The notes beneath the pieces were generated by a model. It was given only the letters and a program-made list of their open reading frames with translations. It searched no databases and was not told where the DNA came from. From Macrosoma leucophasiata (Eukaryota > Arthropoda > Insecta > Lepidoptera > Hedylidae): a DNA stretch of 64,000 bases. This document shows positions 44,637-56,525 of this stretch, piece after piece. Position 1 is the stretch's first letter. Each line of letters begins with the position of its first letter. Where the stretch lies: positions 3,316,001 through 3,380,000 of the forward strand of contig JAWQUS010000009.1 of NCBI GenBank assembly GCA_036365455.1, read 5' to 3'. Position numbers and translations under genes: made by a program.

Positions 44637-45640
44637 GTGGTCGCTCATTCACAGGTGTTTTTAGTTAATGGTGAATATGACATCTTTTTTCGAATCCAAG
44701 ATGGCAGACATAATAATTTTTTGAAAATGTATTAGAGGAGTCAATTTCAAGGTTTTTGGGGTGCTGATTACGAAAATGACTTCTATTTTCAGATACAAGA
44801 TGGCGGAAACCTAAATGTGATATGGGTGTCAATTTGAAGGTTTTCTGGGGTGCTGACTACGAATATGGCGTCTGTTTTCGAATCCAATATATTGTAAACC
44901 TATGGAAATCGGCTGAAATGTTGATGTTGATGATGAGTATTTTATTATTAGACCGAGCCCATATTGCTTTGTAGTGTTATTTCTCTAGTTTATGATAATT
45001 GTCCCCCGCAAAGAACTTTTTTTTTTCATAATGTGATATGGGTATCAATTTCGGGGTTTCTTGGTGTGCTGATTACGAAAATGGCATCCGTTTTCAGATC
45101 CAAGATGGCGGACAGACTTTTTTTTCAAAATATGATATGGGTATCAATTTCGAGGTTTCTTGGGGTGCTGATTACGAAAATGGCATCCGTTTTTAGATCC
45201 AAGATGGCAATCAGACTTTTTTTTCAAAATGTGATATGAGTATCAATTTCGGGTTTTCTTGGTGTGCTGATTACGAAAATGGCATCCGTTTTCAGATCCA
45301 AGATGGCGGACAGACTTTTTTTTCAAAATATGATATGGGTATCAATTTCGAGGTTTCTTGGGGTGCTGATTACGAAAATGGCATCCGTTTTCAGATCCAA
45401 GATGGCGCTCAGACTTTTTTTTCAAAATGTGATATGGGTATCAATTTCGAGGTTTCTTGGGGTGCTGATAACGAAAATTGCATCCGTTTTCAGATCCAAG
45501 ATGGCAAATAGACTTTTTTCTTCAAAATGTGATATGGGTATCAATATTATAAAAAGAAAGTCTGTCCGCCATCTTGGATCTGAAAACGGATGCTATTTTC
45601 GTAATCAGCACCCCAAGAAACCACAAAATTGACACCCATC
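44637..45640 (+). repeat. 99-bp tandem repeat array with terminal inverted unit
   Basis: Units start at 45035, 45134, 45233, 45332, 45431 and 45531 (spacing 99, last 100). Older diverged units occupy 44637-44905. The final segment 45561-45640 is an inverted copy of a unit. Each unit carries GAAAATGGCATCCG and CCAAGATGGC. The length is divisible by three, so 33-residue repeats can be read, but there is no credible gene. Confidence 0.9.
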
Positions 45641-46599
45641 ATTATAGGTTAACTGACATCCCATACCCATATTACCCACATGATAATTGTGTGCCTTCGA
45701 GCTCTACCATTGAAGCTCTACCACCGTACATTACCACTTAGCAGCAGGTAAATTATAGACATATTAATATAGCTACACAAATATTAATATAATGCGGTGC
45801 TGCTGATCGATGAAGTATGAAGAGTAATCGGTTTTGAGTGTTATTTTATAAAAATGTATAAAAGTTTAATGAAACATTGTCACATAACTTATTATCACTT
45901 TCATACCATCGGGTACACCACCCGGAACTAAGCAGTTGATCTGTATTTCATATCTTTGACGCAATGTTCCAAATGTTCCGAATGTTCCAAGTGATGCATA
46001 AAATGATTCGGCACAGTTTAGTGTTTCAGATGCTAATGTTCCATCCACCACTGTCATATTTAAAAAAATCTACATATGTAACTATACAAATATCAATATG
46101 GACCATAAAAAAATATCGATATTGTATATATCACAACACTAGTGAAGATTTTCGTTTTAGTTCAATTTAATAATTATTAAAGGGTTTTTAGGGTAACGGT
46201 GGTATTAAATATCTGTAACTATACCTCCTCGATTTACTGGAGGTCTTACTTTTCATTTTATGTGTTAAAATAACACAAAACGGCATTTTTACCCAGAGAT
46301 GTGTTGTTCTAAGCTGTCTACACGACACTACGAGCGGCGAACAAATGGTTCTGCCGAACTGTGTGTGTACACGCATAGTTGTCGTGCGCTTGCCACGCCC
46401 ACATTACCATTCCATCTTTATTTATCTATTCCGTGGATATTCTAATATTAGAATTTGATATTTTTTATAATGTGTTTAGCGTTCAAATTGTGAACGTAGT
46501 GCAGCTCGTAGCACTTTGACTTGTTATTCGTAGCGCTCGTAGCTTCACGTCCGGAGTTATGTGGGCACAGTTACCTATATATCATTATAATGTAATACC
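45641..46599. other. Mostly unrecognised, small family A scrap
   Basis: 45698-45760 has GAGCTCTACCATTGAAGCTC and TACATTACCACTTAGC, scraps of family A. Short ATGTTCCAA repeats at 45963-45990. Confidence 0.45.
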
Positions 46600-46790
46600 T
46601 TTAAATGAACAATTCTTTTATACATATAGAACCTGAATCTCGGAACTAACTCCAACGATTTTCATGAATTTTTAGAATGCATGGCGTTTTGGGGGAGATA
46701 AATCGACCTAGCTGGGTGTCATTTTTAGAAAACGTTGTTTTTTCATTGTTTTGTGGCAATAAAAAACTGCTAAAAATATCATTACAATAT
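46600..46790 (+). repeat. Dispersed repeat resembling a known lepidopteran type
   Basis: GAACCTGAATCTCGGAACTA, CCAACGATTTTCATGAATTT and CGACCTAGCTGGGTGTCATT resemble a repeat I have seen in other moths. Single copy here; assignment is from memory. Confidence 0.4.
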
Positions 46791-47107
46791 GAAAGAAAAT
46801 TTCGTTAGCGATAAGGTTCCAATAGTTCAAGTCAGAAATCGGTCAATCCCGTTACAATAAGCCCCCGTTTCGAATTCAGGTCTACAGTCCGATATAAACA
46901 CGAACAATAAATATAATAAATGAATTAATAACAATGATGATGGTGTGACCAGCTAGTTAGTTTATCTGGCCTATCGTCACCTATCGGAGCGATTTTGTCC
47001 ACTACTCAGAATGATATAACGAGTGTCAGATAAAGTTTTTATTTCAAAAATGTATCACATAGAATGCGTATGATAGTACGCTAATAACATTTTCCTAAAC
47101 CCGTACT
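46791..47107. other. No feature recognised
   Basis: About 315 bp, unassigned. Confidence 0.45.
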
Positions 47108-47285
47108 TAATATTATAAATGCGAAAGTAACTCTGTCTGTCTGTCTGTTACCTATTCACGTCCAAACGACTGAACCGATTTTAATGAAATTTGGTATAGA
47201 GATAGAGGTGACTTTAAAAAAGAACATAAGCTACTTAGTTATTTACAAAACGACATCCACGCGGGCGAAGCTTCGGGCATGTCGT
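47108..47285 (+). repeat. TCTG-microsatellite-associated repeat (Helitron-like)
   Basis: AATATTATAAATGCGAAAGT, (TCTG)3, TTCACGTCCAAACGACTG, AAATTTGGTATAGAGATAG and CACGCGGGCGAAGCTTCGGG. The CTAG end is lost. Confidence 0.68.
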
Positions 47286-47920
47286 TTATTTGGATGAGCT
47301 TACTAGATGTCCAATAAATTCGGAACAGCTGTTTCGGAGAAGTTACAGACAATGTGACACGAGAATTTAATACAATAATATATTAGATTAAGCACCGCTT
47401 TTAATAACGCAATGTCGCTCTGTATGTTTACAGCATAAGATAATATAAGGAGGCGACCCTTTGAGGGATTACAAAGGGCTTCGATGATGGGTAACCGGCT
47501 TTAGCATTCAATTGGTCGGCACCGCCAATGATCATTTAATGTGATAGTCATTTTGGTCGGAAGTTCGAAGGATATCATGAACCGGTACATTTTTAGTAGA
47601 ATTTGACAAAAAAGGACATATCACTTGTATTATACTCTGCAAAATATAACTATAGTTATAGATAAATCTATTGAATATTATCAGGTGACTTACCTGATTT
47701 TAAAATCAACCGACCACTTTTTGAACAACAAAAATGATGAACGTGAAGCAATGTCAAGGTAGAAAGAACATCAAAGCAAAAACATATTTTCACGCTAAGT
47801 GATCTCAAATGTTTATTAGATTCAATATCAGTACCTAGTTGAATCGATCGTTATTTTAAAGTGGAAGAGTATATTAATTCTCATCGCCATTGTAAATCTC
47901 AATAAGAAGAACAGTGTTTA
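47286..47920. other. No feature recognised
   Basis: AT-rich, no credible frame. Confidence 0.5.
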
Positions 47921-48215
47921 ACTGCCTCGGTAGTCTAGTGGAAGCTTGCCACTACAACTACGCTGGGGTCCTGGGTTCGATTCCTGGGGATATTAAAGAT
48001 AACGGTGTTAAATCCTTTATCTCTGGTTCTATTGGGATTTTTCCATTTTCTGGAAGTTTCCCAGTATCTCGAAGTTTGGTAATGTACCCGGAGATGTCAA
48101 TAGGCTCGCCACCCATTACCTGGGCCAAAACGTAACCGGCGAATCGTGGGTGTTTGCATGAATGCTTGAATTCCTGCATCTACCTCTACAGGCGTGAAGC
48201 TACGTTTCACCAAAG
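47921..48215 (+). repeat. tRNA-derived SINE (family S2), near full length
   Basis: Head ACTGCCTCGGTAGTCTAGTG (box A region) and CTGGGTTCGATTCCTGGGG (box B), then a ~220-bp body with CCATTACCTGGGCC, AAAACGTAACCGGCG, AATCGTGGGTGTTTGCATG and ACAGGCGTGAAG. Shorter copies are at 29605, 31840 and 62775. Confidence 0.78.
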
Positions 48216-48231
48216 TACAGTTTTAGTGACA

Positions 48232-48440
48232 AACTAGCTGTGCCCGCGACTACGCCCCCGTGAGAATTTATGATTGTTCAGTATCTACCCGGACGAAGTC
48301 GTGGGCGCAGCTAGTATAAAAGTAGCCTAAGTTACTTCCTATTACATCAGCTATCTGCCAGTGAAAGTCCCGTCAAAATCGGTCCAGCCGTTCCCAAGAT
48401 TAGCCCCACCAAACAGACAGACAGACAGACAAAAGTTGTA
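48232..48440 (-). repeat. Helitron-like repeat ends in head-to-head arrangement
   Basis: 48233-48251 (ACTAGCTGTGCCCGCGACT) and 48297-48314 (GTCGTGGGCGCAGCTAGT) are imperfect inverted repeats, both looking like CAGCTAGT 3' ends. The rest (48316-48440) matches 42315-42470 in reverse, with a CAGA run at 48412-48430. Confidence 0.6.
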
Positions 48441-49554
48441 AAAAAAATTGTTTTGGAATATGTACCGTGTATAGACACATATGCATTTAGTAAAAAGCGG
48501 TTATTTTAATATTATAAACAGACACCCCAATTTTATTTATATTTGTATAAATACAGATGGACAAACAGATGTGATTATTACATATGTTAGCCAAGAGGAG
48601 TAAACATTTGCTCCGATACCTATATTTACCGATCAAGCAAACGAGATCACGATCTACGTCAATATATGTCATCCTTACAAACCAATCTCCACTGCATCCA
48701 GGCAAAATTGATGCACTTGGGTTTGTCGTAATGCAGCGTCGATATAAAAGCAATTCTGCAATTTCGGTCCGATTCGACATTGTCAACCGAAATTCCGTTA
48801 GGCCCCAGTAACGTGGGATTCCGAGAAATCCTGGCCTCGAATAGGGCTGGCCACTTATTATTTATGGGCATCGACGTCGATGATCCGTTCCATCCCATTG
48901 TTTTGTGGCCTTAGTCTAGTTCTGTTTGGTTTGAATTTACTGTCTCGACGCTGCAGTGCAGACTTGTTATTGCATTTTAGTTATTCAGGTTCTTAATTCA
49001 TGATATAGGTTAGAATGGATCAAGAGGTCATAATTATATAAGAATGATACGTTCAAATTGTTCAATGCTCTTGTAAAATGGTTTTAGTAATAGAAAATGT
49101 TATCTGATTAGCACACTAGGGAGATTCTTAATAAATCAATTATTTGTGGAATATACAGATGTTGTTGTCGCGGTGCAAAGATCGAAGCCAAGATTTCCAG
49201 CACGAAACGGATCTATCTATTTATTAGACACATTAACAGCATAGTTCATCAATTTGGTACAGAGTAGTGTACATACAGGTAGTATTCTAATGCACATGCC
49301 TATTGAAAGCCGGACTATGCTCCGGGCTGTCTGAGACAGATGACCCCTTTTTAAATTAATTTATACTTTACTTAATTACCTGTACCCGGGCATGGTAATG
49401 CCGGTAACCCTAATCCTTTCTACAAATCCTTAAGATGGTACCTGAGTAGACAGCTTACGGAGGGGTCCAGTATCTATTCTCTCCACTAGGCTTGAGGGTA
49501 ACCGGTCACACCCCGCATCCAGAGGTCAGTCGGAATCCTCCTAATTTAAGCATG
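48441..49554. other. No feature recognised
   Basis: Frames of up to ~100 codons on both strands at 48487-48898 have no known motif. Confidence 0.45.
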
Positions 49555-50100
49555 TATAAAAACTGCGGCTGGGCAGCGTTCGGGAAGTTAAGGAGCGTTT
49601 TCTCGTCAAACATCCCGCAGTCCTTGAAGACGAAAGTCTTTAATCAGTGCGTTTTGCCGGTGATGACCTACGGTGCCGAGACGTGGTCTCTCACTATGGG
49701 TCTCGTACGAAAGCTCCAAGTCACTCAGCGGTCAATGGAAAGGGCTATAGGGCTCGGCGTTTCCCTACTGGATCGAATCAGAAATGAGGAGATCCGTAGG
49801 CGAACGAAAGTCGCTGACATAGCCAAGCAGATTTCCAAGCTGAAGTGGCAATGGGCAGGGCACATAGCTCGGAGAACCGATAGCCGCTGGGGCAGAAAGG
49901 TTCTCGAGTGGAGACCACGTATCGGCAAACGCAGCGTAGGACGTCCACCTGCAAGATGGACGACCTGATCAAGGCTGCAGGTACCCGCTGGATGCACGTC
50001 GCTTCCGATCGGTCGGCATGGAGGTCATTGGGGGAGGCCTATGTTCAGCAGTGGACGTCCTATGGCTGATATGATGATAATGATGATGATGATGATGATG
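49555..50100 (+). pseudogene. RTE-like LINE, 3' end with ATG-repeat tail
   Basis: GWAAFGKLRSVFSSNIPQSL, TYGAETWSLT, GHIARRTDSRWGRKVLEW and GRPPARW are the typical C-terminus behind the reverse transcriptase in RTE-type LINEs. A one-base loss near 49965 breaks the frame; the end (AGTRW...SDRSAWRSLGEAYVQQW) continues in another frame. The element finishes in a TGATGATGATG run (50069-50100), a usual RTE tail. The catalytic core is absent (5'-truncated). Confidence 0.83.
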
Positions 50101-51464
50101 AAAATCTTCGGTATCTAACACCATAATTGGGGAAGGAAAAAATATTCCAATAATGATCCGTACCGAAAATGTAAGGTGAGAATTTCCCATGTTAAATATA
50201 CCCTATGCTAAATTATGAAACCTAACCAAAAGGAATCAAAAATGTAAGAAATATTTAAATCATGGAAAAAAAATAAAAAATAAATAATTAATTTGAATAA
50301 TATTGAAATAAACCCGCATCTGAAACAAAATCACACTCGTTACAATCTGTATTATCTCTGTTTGGTTCATGAAGAATCTAGTACCAAACTCAACATGAAT
50401 CAAACAGCCTCCCTATACAAAACTTGGGGAAGTGGAAATAATTACTTACGAGGACTTTTCGCTAATATCTCATAACCGAATAAAGCCCCTGCATCCAAAC
50501 TCCTCCCGACATTAGGGAAACTGACTGCAACAAACAACCCAACATGAAATCATCACGCCATTTCTCCAATCGACATGTGAACGAGAAAATATCCAAAGAT
50601 TCTTGAAGATCTTACCTCAATGGATGATAAAAAACCTATTTAATAGGCATTTAGGCCATGATGGCTAAAATATTTAAGGCTTTTCGCCTCTTCATTATTT
50701 TGAGCTCGTCGCCACTATCGGCTCCGGCCGAGAAAAAACAAATGACAGATGTCACAGATGACGTCTTAATAACCTCTCAGACCTTCCTCTTTACCGGCCC
50801 TGGATCCACGTCTTTTAGACTGTCAGCAACAATGCTGATGAAATTCACCAAATAATATTTTAATTATGTTTTCTGGTTATATTTAATTAATATTTTTAAT
50901 ATTTAATTTGTAATTATTTAAATTTTGTTTTTATACAAATTAAAACTTTTATTATATTATGTAATTCAAATATGCGTGGTATGGAATACATTGTTCATGT
51001 TGTCTTAGTACGGCTGAGATGAACTAGATGGCGTTATGACCATTTTTAGACCAGACGACAAAAAATACAACGTTACATTAAAATAGGTGTGTACAGCGTT
51101 CTTTGTATCTCCGAACACGAATGACTTAACTTTAACAATCACTAACAAACAATCAAAACCGTATTGTAACTTTAAAAAGAAAACAAAATATAATAAACAA
51201 GTTTATTTTTTATTCTTTTTTGTTTCCTAACACATTGAAACATAAAATACACTTAATTACAAAAGAAAATAGGAATTTAAATATAATTTAATTTTGTGTT
51301 CGTTGAAATATAATGATTCCAGCACTCCACTTTTGAACGTTGATAGTGACAGGCTGAAAATATAGACGTTGAAATATTTAAACCGGTTCAGTTACAAAGT
51401 TTAAATGTAACGTCATGTAACTTCACGCCTAGTTGAAGTAAAAATATTTTTAGGGGTTTAAAAT
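50101..51464. other. AT-rich DNA with one small unclassified frame
   Basis: 50658-50855 (+) holds 65 codons from an ATG-ATG start; its N-terminus (basic, then FRLFIILSSSPLSAPA) looks like a signal peptide, followed by an acidic stretch. With no homolog I can name and no second exon, it is most likely chance. 50856-50960 is extremely AT-rich. Confidence 0.4.
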
Positions 51465-51535
51465 CAACCCGACGATTCGGTCGCTTTTAAGCTTTCGTGG
51501 TCCCGGGCAGACTGTTTAATTTTATTTCAATTAAT
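51465..51535 (-). repeat. Dispersed repeat, inverted partner of 63405
   Basis: The reverse complement reads CAGTCTGCCCGGGACCACG, AAAAGCGACCGAATCGTCGG and GTTGATTTTAAA, matching 63405-63465. Confidence 0.65.
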
Positions 51536-51989
51536 GTGGCTCGCGTAAATCTAAGAACTTCACGCCTTTATTCCTTGCGGTATTATTTAGACTACTGTGT
51601 CACTGATTGCCTCACATTATAAAGTATTTTATTAACTTACTGCCTGTGTTGATAATTTAACAAATATTAAATCACTTTTATCCACAACCCTACAGACGAG
51701 GAGATAAGTCGTAGCGCAGCTGACGGATGCGCCAAATCTTATAAACGCATTGCCCTATTCATTCACGACTAAAAACAGATCGAGACTTGAATGTGTTACA
51801 GAGGATTGTAAAGTGACCGGCAGATATCTTGAGCTGGCTAGACGTGAAGGGAGATGGTTGGCAGAAAGCGAGGGTTGACTGATTAACTTCGCGCACACGT
51901 AAACAGCCGTCAAATGATGAACCGGTAGAATGCCAGTATTGGATTTAATAGACGCCGAGTCGATACCAGATGGTAGAGTTCCATTGTTC
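51536..51989. other. No feature recognised
   Basis: A minus frame of 99 codons at 51755-52054 has no known motif. Confidence 0.4.
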
Positions 51990-52232
51990 CAGGAGCTCGA
52001 GGGCGTAGGCACCACCGCATTACCTAATTTATCTGCCGCTAAATGGTACAGCACTATCGTGTTTCGGTTAGATGGTAATGTATGGCCCCGTAATAACTAT
52101 CACAGAGACATAATAACTGAGGTCTCAGGGGTCTCATTTTGACCTATGGTCTTTGTGTAAGTGTTTATAGGCCGCAGTCATCACTTAACATCAATGTGAA
52201 CTGCATGCTTGTTTGTCACCTTCATGAAATAA
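51990..52232 (-). repeat. Dispersed repeat family A
   Basis: GGGCGTAGGCACCACCGCAT, TATCTGCCGCTAAATGGTAC, ACATCAATGTGAACTGCATG and CTTGTTTGTCACCTTC, minus orientation. Confidence 0.72.
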
Positions 52233-52274
52233 AAAAAAACAATCTGGTGCCATAGAAGTACACAGCGCTATCGA

Positions 52275-52390
52275 GCCATAGAATGCTTTGTCTTTGTCAG
52301 TGGAATTGTCAAATTTGCTGGGTAGAAAAAGAAAAAAAGAGAGATTAGCAACACTTTAGCTAAAATACGCATATGAATAAGAGAGTTATT
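52275..52390 (+). mobile_element. 5'-truncated copy of the TTA-flanked MITE
   Basis: ATAGAATGCTTTGTCTTTGT, CAGAAAAAG-like block and GAGAGATTAGCAACACT match 38946-39049. The right end decays to AATACGCATATGAATAAGAG; the left inverted repeat is missing. Confidence 0.65.
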
Positions 52391-52977
52391 AATAAAACTA
52401 CATATTTTGGTAGAAAACCTAGTGATATATGCTCTAGATCGCAAATATGCGTAAAAATTAGATTTGTAGCATATCTCGATGAACGCAATAATGGTACAGC
52501 GGGATCCTTAAATAGAATAACTATAGATCCAGATAATCGGTGCTTTTGTTTCCAAAATTACTCAATAAAAGATACATTAAAATACTCAATTATTAAAACA
52601 TGTATTTTCAATGAATGACTTATTTTAAATTCAATTAACCTAATTAAATGTCAAAACTTTTAAATTAATGAAACGATACAATAGCTCAATGATCACAATC
52701 TAAAGTACCCCATTCATTATTTTTTTCATTTTCATCGCGCTTTTTAATTAATCCTTTGGAATAACTTTAGTTAAACTTTGCCAGCAAGTTTTAATCCAAT
52801 GAAAATGAGAATTAGATGAGTGAATACATAATGAAGATAAAGCGAATGGTACTTTTTGTGTCACTATTTTAGACAAAGAATTTGTCCGCTACAGTTTTCA
52901 AATTTTACAAGTCGAGGAAAGAGCAGTACAGTAATACCCCGATTTACGCTACCCCGTTTTACGCGTATTCCGAGATC
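52391..52977. other. No feature recognised
   Basis: AT-rich, no credible frame. Confidence 0.45.
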
Positions 52978-53160
52978 GTTTTTAGGGTTCCGTAGTAAAC
53001 AAGGAACCCTTATAGTTTCGCCATGTCCGTCAGTCTGTCTGTCTGTCTGCCTGTCTGACCGTTGGCGGTTTAGTGCAAAAACTATTGGCACTAGAGACGT
53101 GAAATTTGGCACAAGTATACGCCTTAATCACGGCGACAAAATGGTAGAACAAAACCATGA
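52978..53160 (+). repeat. GGTTCCGTA dispersed repeat with TCTG run
   Basis: TTTTTAGGGTTCCGTAGTAA, GGAACCCTTATAGTTTCGCC, (TCTG)n at 53032-53056, ACTAGAGACGTGAAATTTGG. Same family as 9478 and 55455. Confidence 0.65.
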
Positions 53161-53466
53161 AAAATAAAATTAAGGTGCAGAGTTCCTTCTGATATTGTTC
53201 AATTGCTTCAAATTCCATAGATTTCTGTAGCTCCATTAAAACGTGACTTATTATTATGACATTAAAGACTGATATCCGTTGTGCGATAGATAAAAAAGTG
53301 ATGAATATAAGTCGATATAGATAAAATCTGTTGAAGTGGGAGATAATTGAAGCGGAAGTTGTCGACAGCCATTGCAGTGCCATTAGCGAATAACCGCGGA
53401 CAATTGGTCGTCTAGATGTGGCTTCAGCGACATTTTTGTTGGTATAAATATTATTTGTTGGTATAA
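53161..53466. other. No feature recognised
   Basis: About 300 bp, unassigned. Confidence 0.4.
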
Positions 53467-53647
53467 TAGGTTGGGGAAAAAGTCTATTCGCATTATAGTA
53501 TGTATGAACTTGTAATAAAATCTCTTTGGCTGTAGTATTTGTATCTGGCTGGTTTTTATATCATTGAAAGTTAAAATTTTAAAGAACATAATTCCAAATT
53601 CATATTAGGCAAATGTGTGATTTTCATTTGTTTTTCGTACTGTCAAG

Positions 53648-54677
53648 ATGAGTCAATCTAATGAAGAAATTCGATACATTTTAAAATTTACTACAAAAAA
53701 GGTAAAAATGCAACGCAAGCCGCGAAAAAAATTTGCGATGTTTATGGACCTAGTGCAGTGTCTGTGAGAGTAGCACTAATTTGGTTTAAGCGTTTTCAAT
53801 CCGGAAATTTTGATGTCAAAGATGTACCTCGCTCTGTTCGCCCTATTACGGATAAAATGGATGCCATTTTTGAAAAAGTGGAGCAAGATCGACATATCAG
53901 TAGTTACGACGTAGCTGAAGAACTGAGAATTGATCACAAAACAGTTTTGGCGCATTTGAAAAAAGCTGGGTACAAAAAAAGCTCGATATTTGGGTACCTC
54001 ACGAGCTTACTGAAAGAAACCTAATGAACCGTGTACTCATTTGTGATTCTTTATTACGACGTAATGAAACCGAATCATTTTTGAAGAAGCTGATAACTGG
54101 TGATGAAAAGTGGATCACGTACGACAAGAACGTGCGAAAAAGGTCGTGGTCAAAGGCCGGTCAGGCTTCACAGACTGTGGCGAAACCCGGGTTAACTCGC
54201 AATAAGGTGATGTTGTGTGTGTGGTGGGATTGGAAGGGCATTATTCATTATGAGCTATTACCACCAGGCAGGACTATCGATTCTGAACTCTACTACGAAC
54301 AACTGATGAGATTAAAGCAAGAAGTTAGTAGAGAGAGAAAGCGGCCGGAATTGATCAACAGAAGGGGTGTGGTGTTTCATCATGATAACGCTAGACCTCA
54401 CACATCTATAGCCACTCAGCAAAAATTAAGAGAGATTGGCTGGGAGGTGTTAATGCATCCGCCGTATAGTCCTGACCTTGCACCTTCAGATTTCCACCTG
54501 TTTCGGTCTCTTCAGAATTCTTTATTCAATGTTAGGTTAACATCACGAGAGGACTGCCAAATCCACTTGTCGCGGTATTTTGATGAGACGTCCCAAAATT
54601 TTTATAGCAATGGGATCATGTCCCTACCTACAAGATGGCAAAAGGTTATCGAACAAAATGGTACATACATACTTTAG
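53648..54677 (+). pseudogene. mariner transposase, two frameshifts
   Basis: ATG at 53648, stop TAG at 54675-54677. N-terminal helix-turn-helix region (ICDVYG-like, WFKRFQSGNFDVKD), linker WVPHELTE-type sequence read across a frame change, then the catalytic domain with GDEKW (54102), HHDNARPHTS and YSPDLAPSD. The last two aspartates are 34 residues apart: DD34D, the mariner signature. Frame breaks: a short T-run at 53687-53689 (one base fewer than the copy at 26664-27449) and a 7-base A-run at 53974-53980. The catalytic half itself (54024-54677) is open and has all three Asp. As it stands it cannot make full-length transposase. Confidence 0.92.
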
Positions 54678-54688
54678 TTAAATTTAAA

Positions 54689-56525
54689 TCTATTATATAT
54701 ATAAAAGAAAGTCGTGTTAGTTACACTATTTATAACTCAAGAACGGCTGAACCGATTTAGCTGAAACTTGGCAGGGAGGTAGTTTAGAGCCAGGAGAAGG
54801 ACATAGGATACTTTTTATCCCGTTCGACAGCATTCCCGTGTGACTTGACATGAAACGTCAGTCACTATAAAACGTGGTATAACAACAAAAAAGAATCAGA
54901 CTTGGAATAACAAAACGCAAATGACAGCTATGTAATTGACGTATAATGACAGCTATGTAATGAAGTATGGATGACAATTAGATATTTGTAAGAAATCTAT
55001 AAACCTACATAAAATAAAGCTGTATAAGTGAAAATTCTGTACATTAAGAATATTGAAAAAATAAATACCAGGGGATGTCACTAGATCGATACCGAACCCA
55101 AATATGTGATTCGAAAAATTTTTGTCTGTCTGTCTGTCTGTCTGTTTGTTCAAGCATCACATAAAAACTACCGGTCCGATTACAATGAAACTTGGTATGA
55201 TTATACTTTAACCTTTGGCGCACAACACTGGGTACTTTTATCCCGGAAAAATGTCTCTTTGTCTGTGTGTTTGTGCATGCTAATTTCAGAAACAGCGTAT
55301 TCGATCTGCGGTTCACTAATATACTGTGGCAAGTTTTACTTAATATTTAGTGTTTGTTTCATGTGAATCGGTTCAAAAATAAAAAAGTTGTCAATTTAAA
55401 GAATCGTATCGAATATTTTTAAGCTATTCTGTATCTTAGTTCTATCTTTTAGGGGGTTTAGTACCTAAAAGGTAAAAACGGACCCCACGGATTACTAATC
55501 TACCGCTGCCTGTCTGTCTGTCCGTCTGCCCGTCAGTGTGACACCAGGTTGTATCTCATAAATAGTGATAGCTAGAAAGCTAACATTTTCACAAATTATG
55601 TATTTTTGTTACGGCTATAAAGACAAAATTAGTTACTAAAAATAAGAAAATGAAAATGTTAAGGGGTGCATACAATAAACGTGTTTTTTTTTTCGTATAT
55701 ATTTGCTCGATATTAATATTTACAGCAACATATACGGTACATAGCAAATAGACGTTTAAAATTTTTACAGAATTTTAAACGTCTATTTTTTTATTTGATG
55801 ACGTTAGTGGTGTTGGTGGCATTGGTGGTGTTGGTATCTCTGGTGGCGGTGTTGATGGCGTTGGTGGAGATGGTGGTGGTTTTTAGTCGCGATGGAGGCA
55901 TTAGTGGCGTTGGTGTTGTTGGTAGTTTTGGAGGCATTGGTTGTGGTGGTTTTGGTGGCGTAGGTGTTTGGTGATGTTGGTGTTGGTGGTGGCGTGGATG
56001 GCGTTAGTGGCGTTTGTAATGGTGGAAGTGGTAGCGGTGACAGTGGTGGTGGTGGTAACGATGGTGGTGATGGTGGTAGTAGTGTTCAAGTAGTGTTGGT
56101 GGCATTAGTGGTTAAAAATGCACAACGTTAATATTCAATTTTTCACATCCGCCATTATGAACCTAAGCACAGACATTAGGTACATGCCATATTTTCTGCC
56201 ACAGATCTACGATAGACTCGATCGAAACCTATTTACAATTAAAGATCGTAAAAAATTAAATATTCTGAGTCGACAACATGTATACGCAAAATTCGTATTC
56301 TTTGATAATTCGTGAAATAAAATCAATAATTTTATAAATTCAATTGTCAATGCCCGCCACTATGACGTACACATGCCATTTTTAATAAATGTCATTGATG
56401 TATTACCGAAACTGGACAAGCCAGGAAATTTTCAAAAATCAATTGCTGTTTGTTACTTTCGCTAAAACTGTAGTGTATTTTTTATTTTTACTTTAAAGCG
56501 ATACAAAGTTCGCCGGGCCAGCTAG
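54689..56525 (+). mobile_element. Helitron-like non-autonomous element nested in mariner
   Basis: Begins TCTATTATATATATAAAAG after A and ends CGCCGGGCCAGCTAG before T, the A^T insertion pattern and TC/CTRR ends of Helitrons. No target duplication. Near the left end ACTCAAGAACGGCTGAACCG is a motif I know from lepidopteran Helitrons. It carries other repeats inside: a TCTG block (55010-55380, like 60015), a GGTTCCGTA-type piece (55440-55700) and a CACCAC minisatellite (55799-56110). No Rep/helicase frame. Confidence 0.75.
55799..56110 (-). repeat. CACCAC-type minisatellite
   Basis: GTTGGTGGCATTGGTGG-like units are the reverse of the cores at 26150-26390 and 41520-41890, but without the flanking sequences those two share. 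Confidence 0.7.

Noticed and set aside
44964..45632. 33-residue repeat protein read across the 99-bp array
   Set aside because: More than one phase is open, there is no start context or conserved gene structure, and unit length divisible by three explains it.
47921..47985. Functional tRNA gene at the GCCTCGGTAGTCTAGTGG sequence
   Set aside because: It continues into the S2 SINE body shared with 29605, 31840 and 62775.
50658..50855. Small secreted protein
   Set aside because: The signal-peptide-like start is suggestive, but 65 codons without homolog, exon structure or conservation evidence is not enough.
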